In this document: in pieces, positions 35,301-41,887 of the stretch
Layout: each line of letters opens with the position of its first letter
Numbering within the stretch: position 1 is the stretch's first letter
Assembly: GCA_045119835.1 (NCBI GenBank)
Contig: JBGVED010000083.1
Coordinates: forward strand, 1-42,063
DNA length: 42,063 nucleotides
Origin: CALVUJ01 sp045119835
GTDB lineage: Bacteria > Bacillota_I > Bacilli_A > RFN20 > DUOF01
Direction: 5' to 3'
Translations under genes and position numbers: made by a program
The notes under the pieces: model-generated
Seen by the model: the letters and a program-made list of their open reading frames with translations, nothing else
Told to the model about the DNA's origin: nothing
Database searches by the model: none

Positions 35301-38300
35301 ACTTTTATTTCGTTGATGGTTTTAAACGACTCATTTCCCGCTTGATCAATAGCCATAATATATAAATTATAAACCCCATCCACACTTGGTGTGCTAATTT
35401 TTAAACTTTTAGTGCAGTTAGAAATTTCCTCTCTATACAAACTATTTAAATAATAAGAATCAAAAGCATTCCTAGACTTAATACCAGCATAATTATTAGT
35501 TGAGAAGAAATATTTATATAAAACATGCTTACTTCCTACATTTGAATCTTTATCAAAAGTTATTAAAAAAGAATGTGCAGTCTTATAATATTCTATTTCC
35601 AAATTGGTATTGTATTGTCCAACCTGACCATTATAAACATTTATTTGTATACTTTCTTTATCAATGCTTGATATTGTTTTAGTAATTAATTTAGTATTTC
35701 CAACACTATCTTCTATATAAAAATAATAAATGCCATTTTGATTTATTGAATACAAATTAAATGGTGAAGAAAGTTGATTAGTTCTATAAATAACAACATT
35801 AGAATTCACTGCTCTCTCACAATTAACATTAGGCTCATCTTTCCCAATAGCTATACATTTAATTATACTAAAGTCTTTATACTCTATACCAACTGGCAAA
35901 CTACCATTAGACCACTCAGTAGGAACTTTTACTTCAAACAAATCTATCTTAGAATCAAAAGTAACATACTCACTACACAAAATATCACCATTATCTGCAT
36001 TGTTTAAACAAAGTCTATATTCTCCATTCATATCATTTCCATCTACAACTATAGAATCATTATCTTTACTAACCACAGTCGCATTATTAAAAGAAACACT
36101 AGAATTTTTAGCAAACCATGCATATTTCAAAGTTGTCATTCGGCTAAACATAGAAACATCAATAGTTATTTTATGATTCTTAGCAACTTTAACATTTCCA
36201 TTACTATAAGTAAAAATATTTTTATAAACAAACTCAACTAAAACATCTTTAACATTTAAAGAAGTATCTCTAACCCTAACATAAAAAGAATAATTTCCGC
36301 TACCTTTATTTTCAAAATTATATAAATATTTATCACCCAACACTAATTTATTAAATTCCTCGCAACTTTCACTTGTCGCCTTCACTACACAATAGTCTTG
36401 TAAATCAGCATCATTACTAGCAACCTTAAATTCAATAGAATTACCACTAATCAACGTTCTAGTATTATTAAGATAATAACTTCTATATTCAGGATATACA
36501 AGTTCAACAGTAAAACTAGGAGTTTTTGTATTAACTTTATATAAATCACTATAATAATCATTATTCATACTAGTCCCAAATGCATCAACAATAGAACTCT
36601 TATTAAGTTTAAGTTTAAAAGAAATTTCACATTCGCCAACAATAGTTACAGTAACATAAACAACATTTTCTTTTACAGTTGAATTAACACTAGAAATACC
36701 GTAACTCACATTAGAATTAACACTAATTTCATTATTAAACTCATCCAAAACAACAATTTCACTAGAATTTAAAGAAATAGAACTAATTTCATTAACATAT
36801 ACTTTAAACTCTATTTTCACACCTGGTTTACTATAAACCAATTTCTTATCTATTTGTTTTTCTTCAATATAAGCTTGCAAAGAATCAATAACTGGAGCTT
36901 TATTATCAACATAAATACCACAATCATTCTTACTAGCACTAATAGAATTTGATTGTCCATTATTTCCTGTTAAAGAAAAACTATATTGCAAAGACATTTC
37001 TCCACTATCATTGTCTGCTATGGTATAAACAACTTCTAAAGAATTTTTTGTTGAATCAAACGAACTAACAAATGTATTTTTAGCGCTAGCATTACCAAAT
37101 TTTATAGAAATACTTTTAGAATTAATAGTAACATACATATTAAATTTAAAAGTTATTTTCACTTTTTTACCAGTAGCACAATAATATTCATTTCCATTAA
37201 CTTTACAATTTTCAGGTTCAACAACAATATCATCAATTGAAGGAATATTGTTATTTGCAACAGTATCCGAAAAACTCTTTGTCGCTACCGTTAAATCAAC
37301 AATATTTTTTGCACTATCACTAATTCCATTACCACCACTTATGCTAACAAAACTAAGAACACCTTGATCAGTAGAAGAAGGAGTACAAGTATAAACAAGT
37401 TTATTTTCTTTTACTTCCAAAAAAGAACAAGTTTTTGTATTACCTGCTCCAAATTTCACATTAACAATTGGAGCGCTATACCCACTAGAAGCGGACAAAG
37501 TTTCACTAAAACTAAATACCATCTTTATAGATGAAGCAGAAGAATAAACACCTGCTTGCGCATCAATAGAAGATATTACAGGTTTATCTGCGTCAATTCT
37601 AACATTATAATTATCATTAAAAGAAAATCCACTAGTAACAGTCGATGCCATAGCATTACCATTAACATCTTTTATGTTATTAGCGGCAGTTAATTTAACA
37701 TTTGATATTTTTCTTTCAAAATCATTATTTCCCCCATCACCCGATGATATCGTATACGTACAAGAAAAAGATGATGTTTTATTTGAAGTATCACATCCCA
37801 CACTTTTACTAACTCCATTAATAGAAAAACCTAATTTAACGCCACTTGAAACTTTGCTTGATTCACTAAGAACTACATTAAACTTTATTTTTTGATTTAC
37901 TCCCAATAAGCCACCTGATGCAGAACCAGCTTTACTAACAGAAATACTTGAAACGCTAGGAGCTTTATTATCATAAACAATACTTTTAGAGGCACTACTC
38001 TTCCACCCCACTAAAAAAGTTGTATTAGCAGCATTAACATCTATACTAAAATCACTACTAATATCAAAAGAAGATAATTTTTTTACATTATATGCGACAA
38101 TAATATCGGTACAAGTTATCCCCATAGAACTACAAATGCTAGAAGAAGATGCCGCTGCATTATACTCAGATGTTTCACTTCTATACTTTTCATTATGAAT
38201 CGTAACAGCCACATCTTTACTTGACCATTCACTTTTTTTAGTTTCAACAATATTTCCACTAACCGACCATGTTTTACCACTACTAAAAGTAAACTTAACG

Positions 38301-38518
38301 CTATTAACAGCCATAGCATCAAAACCAACATATACAGTAAAACTTTTTACTTCTCCACTAACCTCATCCCTAACTATAGCTTTATCTGGAACAGCAACAA
38401 AATGTGCTGCATTAATTTTTAAAGAATTAAACAAGAATCCACAGCAAATAAAAGCAAACAAAAAAACCAAGCTTTTCCAAACATAAGTTATATTTAAATT
38501 TCTCTTACTATCATTCAT
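29333..38518 (-). CDS. Giant Ig-like repeat surface protein
   Basis: This 3,061-residue exported protein starts at the ATG at 38518; AGGAG lies nine bases upstream, whereas an ATG nine bases earlier abuts the AGGAG. A hydrophobic signal/anchor lies near residues 14-36, ending before INAAH. The body is a tandem array of more than 20 modules of about 90-130 residues. Each opens with a VDxxxP-type strand (VDNKAPVID, IDTIAPIVN, VDNEKPVIT, VDNTKPVFK, VDTKAPIIN) and often ends with a DxAGN motif (AIDQAGNES, ATDNAGNSS, LVDGAGNES, IVDLAGNSS). This is the signature of bacterial Ig-like/cadherin-like domains. About 17 modules have a local cysteine pair. The C terminus is a membrane helix (GLFIAIGSVALLFVGYQFV) plus the basic tail KFRKKVRAA; there is no LPxTG. 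A stalk or adhesin role is likely, but the ligand is unknown. Confidence 0.88.
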   Translation of the reverse strand: MNDSKRNLNITYVWKSLVFLFAFICCGFLFNSLKINAAHFVAVPDKAIVRDEVSGEVKSFTVYVGFDAMAVNSVKFTFSSGKTWSVSGNIVETKKSEWSSKDVAVTIHNEKYRSETSEYNAAASSSSICSSMGITCTDIIVAYNVKKLSSFDISSDFSIDVNAANTTFLVGWKSSASKSIVYDNKAPSVSSISVSKAGSASGGLLGVNQKIKFNVVLSESSKVSSGVKLGFSINGVSKSVGCDTSNKTSSFSCTYTISSGDGGNNDFERKISNVKLTAANNIKDVNGNAMASTVTSGFSFNDNYNVRIDADKPVISSIDAQAGVYSSASSIKMVFSFSETLSASSGYSAPIVNVKFGAGNTKTCSFLEVKENKLVYTCTPSSTDQGVLSFVSISGGNGISDSAKNIVDLTVATKSFSDTVANNNIPSIDDIVVEPENCKVNGNEYYCATGKKVKITFKFNMYVTINSKSISIKFGNASAKNTFVSSFDSTKNSLEVVYTIADNDSGEMSLQYSFSLTGNNGQSNSISASKNDCGIYVDNKAPVIDSLQAYIEEKQIDKKLVYSKPGVKIEFKVYVNEISSISLNSSEIVVLDEFNNEISVNSNVSYGISSVNSTVKENVVYVTVTIVGECEISFKLKLNKSSIVDAFGTSMNNDYYSDLYKVNTKTPSFTVELVYPEYRSYYLNNTRTLISGNSIEFKVASNDADLQDYCVVKATSESCEEFNKLVLGDKYLYNFENKGSGNYSFYVRVRDTSLNVKDVLVEFVYKNIFTYSNGNVKVAKNHKITIDVSMFSRMTTLKYAWFAKNSSVSFNNATVVSKDNDSIVVDGNDMNGEYRLCLNNADNGDILCSEYVTFDSKIDLFEVKVPTEWSNGSLPVGIEYKDFSIIKCIAIGKDEPNVNCERAVNSNVVIYRTNQLSSPFNLYSINQNGIYYFYIEDSVGNTKLITKTISSIDKESIQINVYNGQVGQYNTNLEIEYYKTAHSFLITFDKDSNVGSKHVLYKYFFSTNNYAGIKSRNAFDSYYLNSLYREEISNCTKSLKISTPSVDGVYNLYIMAIDQAGNESFKTINEIKVDASGPIIKLYNSNGIETNGGSTSYIAVFDYSVVIEDKDSKLNLNTIKYKWVDSSNNVIVEKTYDSCSFYSNVCKISGNEIAFDSGVFSPNEKYRFVVSATDNAGNSSTFTSNSFMIDTIAPIVNIVVDENKWYENGDISFSVTKNNTGTLDTIAYCLNECFANNSYDFSKFKIISFTNGRVVEQSVSLSLVSGLNSFYVYASDIFGNYVYESKTIKYDNQASLVTVNNLNQYNVVDFTGINEDELNLDITIKDDISGVGRYCIYYKEDSSNKDCFNHNGEKIVSKLYNINKNGIYVVEVVDIALNTIAYEVNVIGVDTSPIEFDLVRDVKVGQYVNGNVTISLVNMRKFMVNDVEERVASIDYVKLAYDSIISGYEEIFNNYVVNSIYNKASSNNLVTSFIATENKAYVVRVVDTAGNVSYNHIKINCIDKDSPFINTNKYPNNAERIYVNTSSGKNLRIFVKDDGVSKVYKYSNDVINVYFGSDSLKDLFTGYNDYLGLKVCFEDVDCVYNTYSVNSSVVDGYLTNSSLIVNAPYNFSGVIRYYLVDGAGNESASYSFEVEYQNEVSEIEIAINDDSGNPISDVKKYSKINVVLSGDEINDIIFNNSIKYALVNSNINLHNQLVNYDGSISSFFTTYNFSSVVSSTFEVSKANDEGEYYLWIYIVDLLGNVKLIKGTSLIRLDTIAPTFGEISLNINKIDNTNYDISINHFVDGYSLYLDSNNDGVYEILNFVNHKASFSVSGLDNVNFKLVDEANNFTIQSFSLNISSGAYARVYQVGNTRELNVVVYNLGNKNVTSFRYIVDSVNSSKIYDENTINDDTITVCNGYGDEICKSTITNYVEKGVYNLNLTSFGKDKKVVLYIYVDGNLIDIVKKDVLVDNEKPVITYKEENPAVISTVNGNNYEFKIEVNDDNISNLFDKKYILTTQYNVTSFDFEYNSCLNMDTCSRGLFNLNSSEGVIVINSNFNKLVSGTYYLYVYVEDDFGNGQIGRSSAIYVDNDTPTIKYANSNAMNTYYEIIDEVYVGGAIKLKITDNHKVNYFKVYEEGALATVCYIENSKLDTNCVRNSYGATGLVFENGEAYYYLDNGNYSVKVYDYASNVKEVYIYVDAENPVINLYKEVEGSYLPQLESGKIYSDLANLYVNINDENFYYLTIDLRNTVTNNNITMASRYSYNSEIGKCLVDTSICEYGVSLVSMIEGNTFNYNSIVIKVYDRANRSSTFEINYDDSTPEIWMLDEGESVYISGVLYTLESNNIVNVEIGVNPNLTIDLLLSKIVLSVDGMSYYQAKNTEFFKVEYFKNGNLFDNDLCKYIGNYEVKLSYMDIAGNEAVSKVIKVNVVDNTKPVFKVLDEERVFELREEVFVEGVEVKDNYGLKEQNGYIIKEFYMELSDASCFVKNSINDVVCTSQVVKVSDGVYKFNELGTYKFVYTIVDLAGNSSTIDVEIAVVDNLGPQMSSSVDNKNSFVLYFGDKNNNNVNIDSITLNYPNSFDKGDQENKSVEYVGLFGINNMGEKYRINDIYLISNANNVITYKFTKTGIYYLRFSSVDKSGNVSLFEYEVKAQDIIAPTITGVINNQTIKLGIEESFSVEYLIDKYSIVANDNYDSNVKIYYELKKSTAHSHEILLTAKDSSSNTINVTFYVDIEDYTAPEVGELVLDSITNELKHEFVIVGGSDNSGNWWHEYSVQGGTWSKIVENSYLEFGVNLSQNVQVCIKAVDAAGNISLNQSCKTILVDTKAPIINGINDGDISLGEVQVSVTDERLDMVEVWYEGSLISSSNGSEVFKFVDVGSYQIVARDTLGNVAVSSFMISVDTHVDIVTDINAEEYTTNTIEFDDRFLVRVDISYDNNGYSNIYAKIDNVNIKANDMLYILGVIPGTDSAFVIFSVNGVNIGNYSNGINLIGNGNVFKQGINNEDCFIKFNDYYYAYAIVKENASKDPVAVVDDNKNSKGNDGLLKGLFIAIGSVALLFVGYQFVKFRKKVRAA

Positions 38519-38534
38519 CAATATCATCTCCTAA

Positions 38535-38549
38535 AATACTTACAGTATT
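38535..38549. promoter_or_regulatory. Small hairpin in the 5' leader of the giant surface-protein gene
   Basis: AATACT-TAC-AGTATT is a 6-bp inverted repeat with a 3-nt loop, located just upstream of the AGGAG of the giant gene. It could stabilise the transcript or affect ribosome loading; this is inferred from position only. Confidence 0.3.
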
Positions 38550-38558
38550 CCTAATTAA

Positions 38559-38587
38559 ATCATATAATATTTACGCTTTTATTTCAA
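38559..38587 (-). promoter_or_regulatory. Promoter of the giant surface-protein gene
   Basis: The minus strand has -35 TTGAAA (38582-38587), a 17-bp spacer and -10 TATGAT (38559-38564). The expected start is near 38552, giving a leader of about 34 bases. Confidence 0.65.
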
Positions 38588-38633
38588 TGTTTTTTTAAAT
38601 TACCAACATTGTTTAACCCAAAAAAAACAAACT

Positions 38634-38677
38634 AAAAAAAAGTAAAACTTAACTATGTTAAAACACTAAGTTTTACT
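38634..38677 (-). terminator. Terminator upstream of the giant gene
   Basis: AGTAAAACTTA/TAAGTTTTACT (38641-38651 with 38667-38677) is an 11-bp stem with a 15-nt loop, followed on the minus strand by TTTTTTT. It is a second stop signal after the tsaD unit, or the end of a small transcript. Confidence 0.65.
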
Positions 38678-38740
38678 ATAAATTTTAACTTTTTTAATTA
38701 TTGTCTATTTCTTTTAATTTGTTTTGTGCATAATATTAGC

Positions 38741-38800
38741 AAAAAGATAGGCAAGAGTCTATTCAAAAGAATTATCGCTTATCTTTTTTTGTTTTTTTTT
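38741..38800. terminator. Terminator hairpin after tsaD
   Basis: AAAAAGATAGGC (38741-38752) pairs with GCTTATCTTTTT (38777-38788) with one mismatch across a 24-nt loop. It lies just past the tsaD stop. The longest T tract is on the plus strand, where no gene is seen, so it may work in both directions. Confidence 0.6.
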
Positions 38801-39803
38801 ACAAACCAAGACTTGGGTCTACTCCCATATCTAAACCACTTATATCTTCATCGCTATAATATGCAGCCATAGCAAGCATTGCAGCATTGTCGGTACAACA
38901 CCAAAAAGGAGGAATAACAACTTCTACATTTTCATACTTATCAGTAACTCTTTCTACAATAGTTTTTCTAAGTTCTTTATTAGCGCTAACCCCTCCTGCA
39001 ACTAACACTTGCTTAACATCATATTCTTCTAGAGCCATCATCACTTTATCAGTTAAAATTTCTATGACTTTCTTCTGAAACGAACACGCTATATCTTCAT
39101 TTTTAAACTCTTCATTTTTCATTCTCATCCCATTAACCAAATTTAAAACAGCCGTCTTCAATCCGCTAAAAGAAAAAGCATATTTATCACTTATTTTAGG
39201 ATATGGAAGTTCATATTTATTCTCACCATAAGCAGCCAATTTATCTATTACAGGACCTCCTGGATAACCAAGTCCTAAAACTCTACTTACTTTATCGTAA
39301 ACCTCTCCTACCGCATCATCTCTAGTTTCTCCTAAACATTTAAAGTCATATTCTTTATTCATTAAATAAAGTTGACTATGCCCTCCACTAACAACCAAAG
39401 TCAATAAAGGAAACTTAAAATCACTTACATATTTATTCGCATATATATGCCCTGCCATATGATTAACGCCAATAATTGGAATATTATAAGAAATAGAAAT
39501 TGCTTTCGCTGCCTGTAAACCAACATGTAAAGCCCCTATAAGTCCAGGTCCCTTTGTAACAGCAATAAGCGTAATATCACTATACTTAATATTAGCTTTC
39601 TTCATAGCCTCATCAATACAAACGGTAATATTTTCAACATGCAATCTTGAAGCAACTTCAGGCATTACTCCACCAAATTGTTTATGGGTTTCAATTTGAG
39701 TAGAAACAACATTAGCAAGCAACTCCTTGCCTTCTTTTAAAATTGCTATACTAGTCTCATCACAACTAGTTTCTATTGCAAGTATCATTCTTTTATCTAT
39801 CAT
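38799..39803 (-). CDS. tsaD: tRNA N6-adenosine threonylcarbamoyltransferase TsaD
   Basis: This enzyme transfers threonylcarbamoyl from TC-AMP to A37 of ANN-decoding tRNAs, forming t6A with TsaB and TsaE. It has 334 residues from the ATG at 39803, where GGGAG lies nine bases upstream; an ATG three codons earlier sits directly against that site. The family start ILAIETSCDET is intact. The metal-binding motif is NHMAGHIYANKY, the nucleotide-binding loop VSGGHSQLYLM, and further motifs are GLGYPGGPVID, FSFSGLKTAVL and LVAGGVSANKELR. It overlaps the rimI stop by 11 bases in the operon ntdP-like, tsaE, tsaB, rimI, tsaD. Confidence 0.97.
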   Translation of the reverse strand: MIDKRMILAIETSCDETSIAILKEGKELLANVVSTQIETHKQFGGVMPEVASRLHVENITVCIDEAMKKANIKYSDITLIAVTKGPGLIGALHVGLQAAKAISISYNIPIIGVNHMAGHIYANKYVSDFKFPLLTLVVSGGHSQLYLMNKEYDFKCLGETRDDAVGEVYDKVSRVLGLGYPGGPVIDKLAAYGENKYELPYPKISDKYAFSFSGLKTAVLNLVNGMRMKNEEFKNEDIACSFQKKVIEILTDKVMMALEEYDVKQVLVAGGVSANKELRKTIVERVTDKYENVEVVIPPFWCCTDNAAMLAMAAYYSDEDISGLDMGVDPSLGL

Positions 39804-40242
39804 CAACTTCATCTCCCTTACAAAGAATTAAAGCATCTTCACCTTTACCATAATAATCTTTTCTAATACAGATTTCTTTAAAGCCATATTTTTTATACAA
39901 ATTAATAGCCCTAAAATTATCCACTCTGACTTCTAAATTTATTTTAATGACATTTAATAAATCCACTCTCGATAATAAATCGTTCATCAATATGTTAGAC
40001 AATTTCATACCTTGAAACTCTTTTCTTATACTAACCTTTGTAATATCCACATTATCAAACATTACCCAAAAGCCATAATACCCAATAATTATCCCTTCAT
40101 TTTCTAAAACATAAGTATAAGAAAATTCGTTTTCTTCAATTTCATATTTATATTGACCAAGATTCCATGGAGATTTGTACAATTCTTTCTCTATCTTAAC
40201 AATCTCCTCAAGATCATCTATACTCATTTCTCTTACAATCAT
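39793..40242 (-). CDS. rimI: RimI-like ribosomal-protein N-acetyltransferase (GNAT)
   Basis: This 149-residue GNAT-fold enzyme is, by family, an N-alpha-acetyltransferase of bS18 or of other protein N termini. It starts MIVREMSIDDLEEIVKIEKE and includes the substrate loop YKSPWNLGQYKYEI and the C-terminal RimI signature EVRVDNFRAINLYKKYGF. The acetyl-CoA pyrophosphate loop reads FQGMKLSNIL, where the second glycine of the usual QGxGxG/A pattern is lysine, so cofactor binding may be altered. AAAGGA precedes the ATG, which lies one base past the tsaB stop. RimI between TsaB and TsaD is a common Bacillota arrangement. Confidence 0.9.
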   Translation of the reverse strand: MIVREMSIDDLEEIVKIEKELYKSPWNLGQYKYEIEENEFSYTYVLENEGIIIGYYGFWVMFDNVDITKVSIRKEFQGMKLSNILMNDLLSRVDLLNVIKINLEVRVDNFRAINLYKKYGFKEICIRKDYYGKGEDALILCKGDEVDDR

Positions 40243-40243
40243 A

Positions 40244-40810
40244 CTAATCCTTTAAATAAATAGCTTTAACGCCATCTATATCATTAACTTCTTTTTCATT
40301 TCTTAATAAAAACATATTTTCTATAATATCTATTTCCTCTTCTTCATTACCAATAACACCAGTTTCTCCAACATAAGATTCTTCTAAATTCAACTCACTA
40401 ACGTATTTAACGCAATCCGCAATCACTTCTTCACCATTTTTATATCTGCCATAATAAACTCTTTTACCCTTAGCATCAATAAGAGCGCTAACATCTTTAT
40501 TACCACACATTGCTTTTAATGAAGATAAACAAACTAACTTTATATTTAAAACCTTGCTCATAACTTTTGCCAAAGTCAAACCAATTCTAATACCAGTATA
40601 GGAACCAGGTCCATTAGTAACAACTATTTTAGTTAATTCATTTGGAGTAACATTACTTTCCTTCAAACATTTATCTATTTCTAAAGCAGCAACTTCAGAT
40701 TGTCTTTTAAATGCTTCATATTGTTTTTTATATACAAGATTATCTCCTTTTGATAATCCCACACACATATATTTAGTACACGTATCAATGTATAACACTA
40801 TTTCTTCCAT
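40244..40810 (-). CDS. tsaB: tRNA threonylcarbamoyladenosine biosynthesis protein TsaB
   Basis: TsaB is the inactive ASKHA-fold partner that dimerises with TsaD in t6A synthesis, here 188 residues. The N-terminal strand IVLYIDTCTKYMCVGLSKG and the signature VTNGPGSYTGIRIGLTLAK (about residues 63-82) are diagnostic. It lacks the metal-binding histidines of TsaD, as expected. The C-terminal third is short and divergent compared with the roughly 230 residues of E. coli TsaB, as in many Bacillota. The ATG overlaps the tsaE end by 13 bases, implying translational coupling; the stop is TAG. Confidence 0.93.
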   Translation of the reverse strand: MEEIVLYIDTCTKYMCVGLSKGDNLVYKKQYEAFKRQSEVAALEIDKCLKESNVTPNELTKIVVTNGPGSYTGIRIGLTLAKVMSKVLNIKLVCLSSLKAMCGNKDVSALIDAKGKRVYYGRYKNGEEVIADCVKYVSELNLEESYVGETGVIGNEEEEIDIIENMFLLRNEKEVNDIDGVKAIYLKD

Positions 40811-41265
40811 AATTTGACTATCTCCTCAACAATCTTTTCATATTTTTCACCTATAGGTTCAACAACAAACCTTCTACTACATTCATCAATAATATAAATA
40901 TCTATATTCAAATACTCCTCTGGCAATAAATAATCAACAAACATTGACCATTCAATTAAACAAACTCCATCTCCTTCAATATACTCTTCAAAACCTAAAT
41001 CTTGTTTAAAACCTTCTAATCTATAAGCATCTATATGATACAAAGGAAATTTACCATCAAAATAACATTTCAATATATTAAAAGTAGGACTAGTAATATT
41101 TTGTTTAATTCCTAAACACTCACCCAAAGATTTAGAAAATCGTGTTTTTCCAGCACCTAATTCGCCATTTAAAGTAATCAAAAAGCCCTCAAAACAAAAA
41201 TCACTAATTATTTTGGCCAATTTACAAGTCTCTTCCTCATTTTTAATAATAAATTCAATTTTCAT
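40798..41265 (-). CDS. tsaE: tRNA threonylcarbamoyladenosine biosynthesis ATPase TsaE
   Basis: This small P-loop ATPase drives turnover of the TsaB-TsaD complex, 155 residues. The ATG at 41265 has GAGAGGCGAGAG upstream; an earlier in-frame TTG is less likely. The Walker A motif is LNGELGAGKTRFSK (about residues 32-45). The switch-like ITSPTFNILKCY and the conserved LYHIDAYRLE follow, and the Walker B-like segment is VCLIEWSMF. It overlaps the upstream ntdP-like gene by 11 bases and tsaB by 13, so this is a compact coupled operon. Confidence 0.95.
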   Translation of the reverse strand: MKIEFIIKNEEETCKLAKIISDFCFEGFLITLNGELGAGKTRFSKSLGECLGIKQNITSPTFNILKCYFDGKFPLYHIDAYRLEGFKQDLGFEEYIEGDGVCLIEWSMFVDYLLPEEYLNIDIYIIDECSRRFVVEPIGEKYEKIVEEIVKLWKK

Positions 41266-41794
41266 ACTCTCGCCTCTCAAACAACATCATGAATTTATCA
41301 AAACCATCATAAATCAATTGATCTTTAAAATCACCATTTCCCTCAATTGCATCTTTTTTCAACAAATCCAACTCTTTTAACAAAATATTTTCAATATCTT
41401 TTCCATATTGATATTTCTCTTTATTAACCTTATACTCATCTTCATCTAATATCTTAATTTCGCTTTTAACAGTCTTAACAAGATCTAAATCATAATCAAT
41501 ATATTTAATAACATCATCTTCAACAACACAAGGAGTCGCCATATTACAATAATAATGAACACCTTCACTTCTAATAATTCCCATAATATTAAACCATCTA
41601 TTTTTATAATAAATACTTAAAGAAGGTTCCTTGGCCATCCAAACTCTATTATCACTCTCTCTAATCAAAGTTTTAGCGTTGGAAATCATTATTTTTTCAT
41701 CATCTTCATAAATAAGGGCCGCTTTATCCCACACCCTATGCAAACTACCATCATGTTTAAAACACATCACTCTTATCCATTTAATTTTTTCCAT
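41255..41794 (-). CDS. DUF402-family nucleoside tri-/diphosphate phosphatase (NtdP-like)
   Basis: This 179-residue protein of the DUF402 barrel family has Staphylococcus and Bacillus members that hydrolyse nucleoside tri- and diphosphates with a divalent metal. Conserved features are KHDGSLHRVWDKAAL near the N terminus, the Arg/Trp motif NRVWMAKEPS, KNRWFNIMGII, HYYCNMATPCVVEDD, and the acidic catalytic motif IDYDLDLVK near residues 98-107. GAGAG precedes the ATG by six bases. It leads the tsaE-tsaB-rimI-tsaD operon, and its TGA lies inside tsaE, one piece of evidence that TGA is a stop here. Confidence 0.88.
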   Translation of the reverse strand: MEKIKWIRVMCFKHDGSLHRVWDKAALIYEDDEKIMISNAKTLIRESDNRVWMAKEPSLSIYYKNRWFNIMGIIRSEGVHYYCNMATPCVVEDDVIKYIDYDLDLVKTVKSEIKILDEDEYKVNKEKYQYGKDIENILLKELDLLKKDAIEGNGDFKDQLIYDGFDKFMMLFERREYEN

Positions 41795-41819
41795 AATTCA
41801 TTCACTCTCTCACATAACA

Positions 41820-41828
41820 AGTATAACA
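41820..41828 (-). promoter_or_regulatory. Extended -10 promoter of the ntdP-tsa operon
   Basis: The minus strand has TGTTATACT (hexamer 41820-41825), 25 bases before the first gene. A -35 box would fall in the T tract of the preceding terminator and has no good match. Confidence 0.5.
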
Positions 41829-41840
41829 AAAGAAACAAAT

Positions 41841-41875
41841 AAAAAAAAGCATATTAGACCTTAAATCTAATATGC
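41841..41875 (-). terminator. Terminator after the truncated surface-protein gene
   Basis: GCATATTAGA/TCTAATATGC (41849-41858 with 41866-41875) is a 10-bp stem with a 7-nt loop, followed on the minus strand by TTTTTTTT. It lies 12 bases past the stop of the truncated gene. Confidence 0.9.
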
Positions 41876-41887
41876 CTTTTATTAATA

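Noticed and set aside
29333..38518. Several plus-strand open frames of 60-110 codons inside the giant gene and the CvpA-like gene
   Set aside because: They are antisense to well-supported coding sequence, lack ribosome sites, and have low-complexity Ile/Asn/Ser-rich translations typical of AT-rich shadows.
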